Origin: Fimenecus sp051881355
GTDB taxonomy: Bacteria > Bacillota > Clostridia > Oscillospirales > Acutalibacteraceae
Assembly: GCA_051881355.1 (NCBI GenBank)
Contig: JBJEPS010000014.1
Coordinates: 1-25,993 of the forward strand
DNA: 25,993 bases
Direction of reading: 5' to 3'
In this document: one piece after another, positions 22,920 to 25,993 of the stretch
Layout of the letters: every line of letters begins with the position of its first letter
How positions within the stretch are numbered: the stretch's first letter is position 1
Notes under the pieces: generated by a model
Databases searched by the model: none
What the model saw: the letters and a program-made list of their open reading frames with translations, nothing else
Told to the model about the DNA's origin: nothing
Made by a program: the position numbers and the translations under genes

Positions 22920-23402
22920 TTACCACATTCGCACGCCCTGGATATGCACAGGCTGTATATCTTCATAATAATAGGTAGAAAGCGGACGCATATACGAATC
23001 CGCCGTGTGACAGCAGATGAGCGGTATCCCGTTTTGAAAGCCTGTGACGACCAGCGTGTGGTATAACTCCTGTCCACTTTGCAAAAACAGCAAATCTCCG
23101 ATGGCGATCGCGTGTAGTTCTGTTGGTTCTCCGAACGGTCCGACGCTGTGGTTGGTGATTAAGAATTTGTGCAGATATTCTACGCCCGACCATGCGGCGG
23201 CGCGGTCAGTAGGCGAATTGTAATACCACCCGACCTCTTTTTTATAATTCATGACCCCACTGCCCGCAAACAAGCATTGCGAGGCAAAATTGGTGCAGTC
23301 ACCGCCCAACCCGTCAAAATTAAAATACCGTGGATTGCGCGACAATGCCCACGCTTTTGCATATGCTACGGCGGCGGTACGGCTATAGGTTTCGGTACGC
23401 AT
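22920..23402 (-). CDS. Amidase_6-type putative amidase domain protein
   Basis: A 160-residue single-domain protein of the putative amidase family PF12671, papain/NlpC-like hydrolases. YSRTAAVAYAKAWALSRNPRY (6-26) and the catalytic DGLGGDCTNFASQCLFAG with C36 are characteristic. H115 in YHTLVVTG and the CCHTADSYMRPLS segment (130-142) supply the likely second and third active-site residues. Many relatives are secreted with long N-terminal parts and spore or wall links; this one has no signal peptide and is the domain alone. Its ribosome site GGGGAG forms part of the 3' arm of a hairpin at the end of tetR, and its ATG immediately follows the T-run. It lies downstream of tetR on the same strand. 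Confidence 0.87.
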   Translation of the reverse strand: MRTETYSRTAAVAYAKAWALSRNPRYFNFDGLGGDCTNFASQCLFAGSGVMNYKKEVGWYYNSPTDRAAAWSGVEYLHKFLITNHSVGPFGEPTELHAIAIGDLLFLQSGQELYHTLVVTGFQNGIPLICCHTADSYMRPLSTYYYEDIQPVHIQGVRMW

Positions 23403-23444
23403 AAAAAATCACTCCCCGTTATTCTATGCGGGGAGCGATTTTTT
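23403..23444 (-). terminator. Terminator-like hairpin between tetR and the amidase
   Basis: On the minus strand AAAAAATCGCTCCCC (23444-23430) pairs with GGGGAGTGATTTTTT (23417-23403) with one mismatch, about 15 bp. The 5' arm and loop contain the last codons and the TAA stop of tetR (23421-23419); the 3' arm contains the amidase Shine-Dalgarno, and the ATG follows the T6 run. It is A/T-flanked on both sides, so it could terminate in both directions. It may limit read-through and hide the amidase ribosome site. Confidence 0.7.
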
Positions 23445-24024
23445 GCGCTTGCCTTTGAAACAGCAGAGAGTTTTGACAAATGATATCGGAAATCGTGTGC
23501 GCCAAATCCGTCAGCGTGCCGTCGAGTTCACCGCAAAACCAAGCACGGTACAGATTGGTCACGCCGCCTGCAAAAAATCGGGCGCGGCTTCGGAAGGGCT
23601 CGGAAGCGCGAAGCTCCGCATCAATTTTGGGATTGGTTTCCATAAATTCGATAAAAGCGGATTGCAGTTTCTCAAAAAACGGCATTGCCGAGGCGGTTTG
23701 AAACATTGCACGGAAAATACCGGCGTTTTGCTGCAAAAAATCCGATATGGTTAGCAGCACAGGCAGCGGGGACTGCGATAAATCCGCATAATCTAAATCC
23801 GCCAGTGCCTGATACAACAGGGTAAGAATTTCTTCGCTGACTGAGTCCAACAGCGCGTAAATATCCGCATAATGCGCATAAAATGTGCCGCGATTGATTT
23901 CGGCGCGCTTGACAATATCGGTCACCGTGATTTTTTCCGGCGGCTTTTCCTGCAACAGCTCTACAAAGGCAGCTCGAATCCGTGCGCGCGAGCGCACAGC
24001 GCTTTTGTACTCGGCTTTCGGCAT
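23419..24024 (-). CDS. TetR/AcrR-family transcriptional regulator
   Basis: A 201-residue one-component repressor-type regulator. The N-terminal helix-turn-helix (about 13-58) reads KITVTDIVKRAEINRGTFYAHYADIYALLDSV, the standard TetR pattern. The C-terminal helical domain (about 75-190) is the TetR_C_8-like form common in Firmicutes, and its ligand is unknown. The start at 24024 is set by GGGAGG 6 nt upstream; the longer frame (to 24183) lacks a ribosome site and runs across the divergent promoter region. It is transcribed away from the amidohydrolase gene, a typical arrangement for a repressor controlling itself and its divergent neighbour. Confidence 0.92.
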   Translation of the reverse strand: MPKAEYKSAVRSRARIRAAFVELLQEKPPEKITVTDIVKRAEINRGTFYAHYADIYALLDSVSEEILTLLYQALADLDYADLSQSPLPVLLTISDFLQQNAGIFRAMFQTASAMPFFEKLQSAFIEFMETNPKIDAELRASEPFRSRARFFAGGVTNLYRAWFCGELDGTLTDLAHTISDIICQNSLLFQRQAQKIAPRIE

Positions 24025-24079
24025 CTTTTTCCCTCCCAAAGTCCGACAAAAAGGCGGATTTTGTATATTGTCTTGTCTT

Positions 24080-24117
24080 TTGATTTGTATTATACTGAAT
24101 TCATATTCAAAAATCAA
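24080..24117 (-). promoter_or_regulatory. Divergent promoter region with candidate TetR operator
   Basis: On the minus strand TTGATT (24117-24112) and TATAAT (24094-24089) are spaced by exactly 17 nt, a good tetR promoter. The inverted repeat TGAAT-TCAT-ATTCA (24096-24109) lies between these boxes and is a plausible operator. On the plus strand TTGATT (24080-24085) and CATATT (24102-24107, spacer 16) could serve the amidohydrolase and would overlap the same palindrome. The operator role is inferred from position. Confidence 0.55.
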
Positions 24118-24147
24118 CAGTTGTTCGATTTTAGGGGAGAAAACAGT

Positions 24148-25230
24148 ATGGAAAAGAACCGAAAAGTGGACTTTCATTCGCATTATTTACCCAAAACCTA
24201 TTATGCCTATTTGGATACATACGAGGGTACGTTGCCGGACAATTTCCCGACACCGAAATGGAGCGTAGAAAGCCACTTGAAGCAAATGGAAGCGCTCGGC
24301 ATAGCCTTTTCGTTTCTCAGCGTTTCCTCACCGAACCTTGCCAAAGCCGACCGTGAAACCGAGGTGCAAATGGTGCACCAAATCAATTTGGAGGGCAAAG
24401 CGCTTGTAGAGCAATATCCCGAACGGTTCGGGCTGTTTGCCGCCCTGCCGTTGCCGCACGCCGAAGAAGCGTTGGCAGAGGCAAAATATGCGCACGAAAC
24501 CTTGCAAGCCGACGGTTTCGGGCTTTCGACCAATTATGCGGGCGTGTATTTGGGCGACAAGCGGTATGACGACTTAATGGCGTATCTGGACAGCATCGGC
24601 GCGGTGATTGCCGTGCATCCAACAGAGCCGTCCAAGCTCCCCGAGGGCGTGAATACCGATGTGCCGATTCCCGCGATGGAGTTCTTTATGGACACTACCC
24701 GCACCTTTATGTTTATGGAAATGAACAATATTTTCGGTAGATTTCCGAACATCAAATGGATTTTTCCGCACGCAGGGGCGTTTTTGGCGATTTTGTCGGA
24801 CAGAATCAACGGCTTTGCGGTGTTGATGAAGCATAACCGCCCCGATATTCCGCTGGATTTTAAGGCGGATATGCGCCATGTATATTTTGATGTGGCAGGC
24901 TTCCCGTTGCAAAAACAGCTGCACGCACTTTTGAAAGACGTGCAGGTGGAAAATCTGCTGTACGGCTCAGATGCGCCGTACACGCCGAATATCGCTTGTA
25001 TGGCGTTAAGCGGCGGCTTAGAAACCGTCAGCGGATTGTCGGCGGCGGATAAGGATAAAATTTTCACGGAAAATGCCGTGCGGCTTGTGCCGCGGCTCGC
25101 GGAGATTCTCGGCGTAGAGGTGCAGGGCGCAACGGTTTGTTATCACGATAAGCCCCTGACCGCGCGTGAAAAGCTCGGCAGAGGGATGCGCACCTGCATT
25201 TCCAAAATCTACAATCGTATTTTTGCATAA
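24148..25230 (+). CDS. Amidohydrolase-family protein (ACMSD-like, PF04909)
   Basis: A 360-residue TIM-barrel metal enzyme of the amidohydrolase_2 family, which contains ACMSD and related decarboxylases and hydrolases. Metal and active-site residues are visible: H10 and H12 in VDFHSHYLP, H157 in AVHPTEP, H208 in IFPHAGAF and D275 in YGSDAPYTP. The substrate is unknown. Members often act on aromatic carboxylic acids. AGGGGAG (24133-24139) lies 8 nt before ATG 24148; an open frame extends 276 nt further upstream but runs through the tetR gene. It is divergent from tetR and closed by a strong terminator, so it is a single-gene transcript, probably under that regulator. Confidence 0.92.
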   Translation: MEKNRKVDFHSHYLPKTYYAYLDTYEGTLPDNFPTPKWSVESHLKQMEALGIAFSFLSVSSPNLAKADRETEVQMVHQINLEGKALVEQYPERFGLFAALPLPHAEEALAEAKYAHETLQADGFGLSTNYAGVYLGDKRYDDLMAYLDSIGAVIAVHPTEPSKLPEGVNTDVPIPAMEFFMDTTRTFMFMEMNNIFGRFPNIKWIFPHAGAFLAILSDRINGFAVLMKHNRPDIPLDFKADMRHVYFDVAGFPLQKQLHALLKDVQVENLLYGSDAPYTPNIACMALSGGLETVSGLSAADKDKIFTENAVRLVPRLAEILGVEVQGATVCYHDKPLTAREKLGRGMRTCISKIYNRIFA

Positions 25231-25244
25231 TCGGCGTACAGAAT

Positions 25245-25280
25245 ACGCGCCGAGACGGTTGTGCCTCGGCGCGTGTTTTT
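25245..25280 (+). terminator. Intrinsic terminator after the amidohydrolase
   Basis: ACGCGCCGAG (25245-25254) pairs perfectly with CTCGGCGCGT (25265-25274), followed by GT5. The region 25281-25413 after it is AT-rich and shows no gene. Confidence 0.92.
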
Positions 25281-25413
25281 GTGTGCATAGATGGATTGGG
25301 GGTGCTTGTTCTCTCTCCGTTTGTATCTGAAAACGACAATGTGGCGGAAGATAAAAAATAAAAAGTGAAGCATGAGAATTTTTTGAATTTTCAGAAAGCG
25401 TAAAAATTTTAGG

Positions 25414-25442
25414 TTGACTTTTGCGGTTCGTGGGAGTATAAT
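25414..25442 (+). promoter_or_regulatory. Promoter of tRNA-Ala
   Basis: TTGACT (25414-25419) and a perfect TATAAT (25437-25442) have a 17-nt spacer. The predicted transcript starts about 7 nt before the mature tRNA end. Confidence 0.85.
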
Positions 25443-25455
25443 CTAACTACTGTTT

Positions 25456-25531
25456 GGGCCCGTAGCTCAGCTGGGAGAGCGTACGGTTCGCATCCGTAAG
25501 GTCGAGAGTTCGATCCTCTTCGGGTCCACCA
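25456..25531 (+). tRNA. tRNA-Ala (anticodon CGC)
   Basis: A 76-nt cloverleaf with encoded CCA. The acceptor stem is GGGCCCG (25456-25462) with CGGGTCC (25521-25527, one G-T pair), discriminator A. The anticodon stem TACGG/CCGTA encloses loop TTCGCAT, giving CGC at 25489-25491, which reads GCG (alanine). T-arm GAGAG-TTCGATC-CTCTT. The acceptor stem lacks the G3-U70 position read in its usual place unless G25458 pairs with T25525, which it does here, agreeing with alanine identity. Confidence 0.93.
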
Positions 25532-25534
25532 AAT

Positions 25535-25570
25535 AAAAGACTGCAAGCGAAAAAGTTTGCAGTCTTTTTT
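25535..25570 (+). terminator. Terminator of tRNA-Ala
   Basis: AAAAGACTGCAA (25535-25546) pairs with TTTGCAGTCTTTTTT (25556-25570), about 10-12 bp ending in the T-run. Most of it is repeated downstream at 25723-25751, where the copy runs into the assembly gap. Confidence 0.9.
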
Positions 25571-25590
25571 CTTATTGACGCAAAACTTAG

Positions 25591-25681
25591 AAAGAGGAGC
25601 GAACTCTTTTGTCGATGTTGCGGCGGGTAGCCTGTGGCAAAGCCGCAACCGACATAGAATGCGATAGGCTTGCGAAGCAAG
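25591..25681. other. Three consecutive hairpins between the tRNA-Ala repeats
   Basis: AAAGAG/CTCTTT (25591-25609), TGTCG-GTTGCGGC (25610-25624) with GCCGCAAC-CGACA (25642-25654, 13 bp with a 2-nt bulge) and CTTGC-GAA-GCAAG (25669-25681). Together they fill most of the 133-nt insert between the two copies of the tRNA 3' end. No reading frame here looks like a real protein. Confidence 0.55.
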
Positions 25682-25696
25682 CGAACGAAGCGAAGC

Positions 25697-25751
25697 TTCG
25701 ATCCTCTTCGGGTCCACCAAATAAAAGACTGCAAGCGAAAAAGTTTGCAGT
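25697..25751 (+). repeat. 55-bp direct repeat of the tRNA-Ala 3' end and terminator
   Basis: 25697-25751 is identical over 55 nt to 25509-25563, covering the last 23 nt of the tRNA (T-loop to CCA) and the terminator stem. The offset is 188 nt. The copy has no 5' tRNA part, so it is not a functional tRNA. It ends directly at the run of N. Confidence 0.93.
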
Positions 25752-25851
25752 NNNNNNNNNNNNNNNNNNNNNNNNNNNNNNNNNNNNNNNNNNNNNNNNN
25801 NNNNNNNNNNNNNNNNNNNNNNNNNNNNNNNNNNNNNNNNNNNNNNNNNNN
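25752..25851. other. Assembly gap (100 N)
   Basis: Exactly 100 N, the usual placeholder for a gap of unknown size. The base before (ending GCAGT) and after (CTTTTTTCTT) join to recreate the tRNA-Ala terminator sequence seen at 25559-25573, so the gap lies inside a repeated sequence and may hide further copies or a larger element. Confidence 0.97.
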
Positions 25852-25859
25852 CTTTTTTC

Positions 25860-25993
25860 TTGTCATTCTGAGAGACGTCAGGCGAAGAATCTCTTTTCTA
25901 TCACGCTTTGCCGTTTGAGATCCTTCGCTTCGCTCAGAATGACAAATTTTAATTTAGCGACGTAGGGGTCGGCGTCCTCGACGACCCGTCGTA
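25860..25993. repeat. Family A repeat followed by a family B palindrome
   Basis: The family A left arm is TGTCATTCTGAGAGACGTCA to GAATCTC (from 25861), and the right arm is GAGATCCTTCGCTTCGCTCA to GAATGACAAAT (to 25947). After 13 nt comes the B copy CGTAGGGGTCGGCGTCCTCG to GACCCG (25961-25987), running to the window end. The A-then-B order mirrors 14443-14565 in opposite order. Confidence 0.75.

Noticed and set aside
25409..25866. Minus-strand open frames with WWTRRGSNSRPYG- and GGPEEDRTLDL-type translations
   Set aside because: They are the antisense of tRNA-Ala and its copy, a well-known source of false proteins; one also runs through the N gap.

Overview
The window looks like chromosomal DNA of a Gram-positive anaerobe of the class Clostridia, most likely a gut Oscillospirales/Ruminococcaceae-type bacterium. 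This is inferred from strong AGGAGG-type ribosome binding sites, TTGACA/TATAAT promoters, moderate GC, and families such as EFR1-type ferredoxins, DUF6472, COG2509 flavoproteins and a lone QueT transporter behind a preQ1-riboswitch-like leader. A run of 100 N at 25752-25851 shows that this is a draft or metagenomic scaffold. No phage, IS or CRISPR locus is visible.

Layout. 1-2959: promoter, putative preQ1 riboswitch and queT, then an OmpR-type response regulator overlapping its sensor kinase. 2960-3466: palindromic repeats, then a promoter and a terminator-like hairpin ahead of a COG2509 flavoprotein (3467-4864). 4865-5070: repeats, then an EFR1 flavodoxin/ferredoxin fusion closed by a terminator. 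5906-14322: a perfect-consensus promoter followed by nine tightly packed genes: D-aspartate-ligase-like ATP-grasp enzyme, aspartate racemase, AsnB/AsnH-type amidotransferase, tyrosine phosphatase, cyclase-family hydrolase, UGM-like flavoprotein, DUF6472 protein, a GlmU reduced to its acetyltransferase half, and Pth. 14323-14649: repeats. 14650-19275: mfd and glycerate kinase. 19276-19652: repeats. 19653-22616: tRNA-Thr(CGU), two aminoglycoside-phosphotransferase-fold kinases (the first AT-rich and bracketed by copies of the tRNA terminator, the second APH(3')-like) and a Gfo/Idh/MocA oxidoreductase. 22617-22919: repeats. 22920-25280: on the minus strand tetR then an Amidase_6-type hydrolase, divergent from an amidohydrolase. 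25414-25993: tRNA-Ala(CGC), a 55-bp direct repeat of its 3' end and terminator, the assembly gap, and more repeats.

How the genes work together. The first three genes of the long operon match the toolkit known from Enterococcus, Lactococcus and Lactobacillus for a D-Asp/D-Asn peptidoglycan cross-bridge: a racemase makes D-Asp, an ATP-grasp ligase attaches it to the stem peptide, and an asparagine-synthase homologue amidates it. Downstream in the same transcript is a stand-alone GlcN-1-P acetyltransferase domain with its catalytic residues kept, which also serves cell-wall precursor supply. The other conspicuous feature is the intergenic DNA. Nearly every gap not inside an operon carries members of at least two modular palindromic repeat families, one of which keeps its hairpin while changing the stem sequence. 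Both tRNA genes have a duplicated 3'/terminator segment downstream, suggesting that tRNA ends are recurrent insertion points here.
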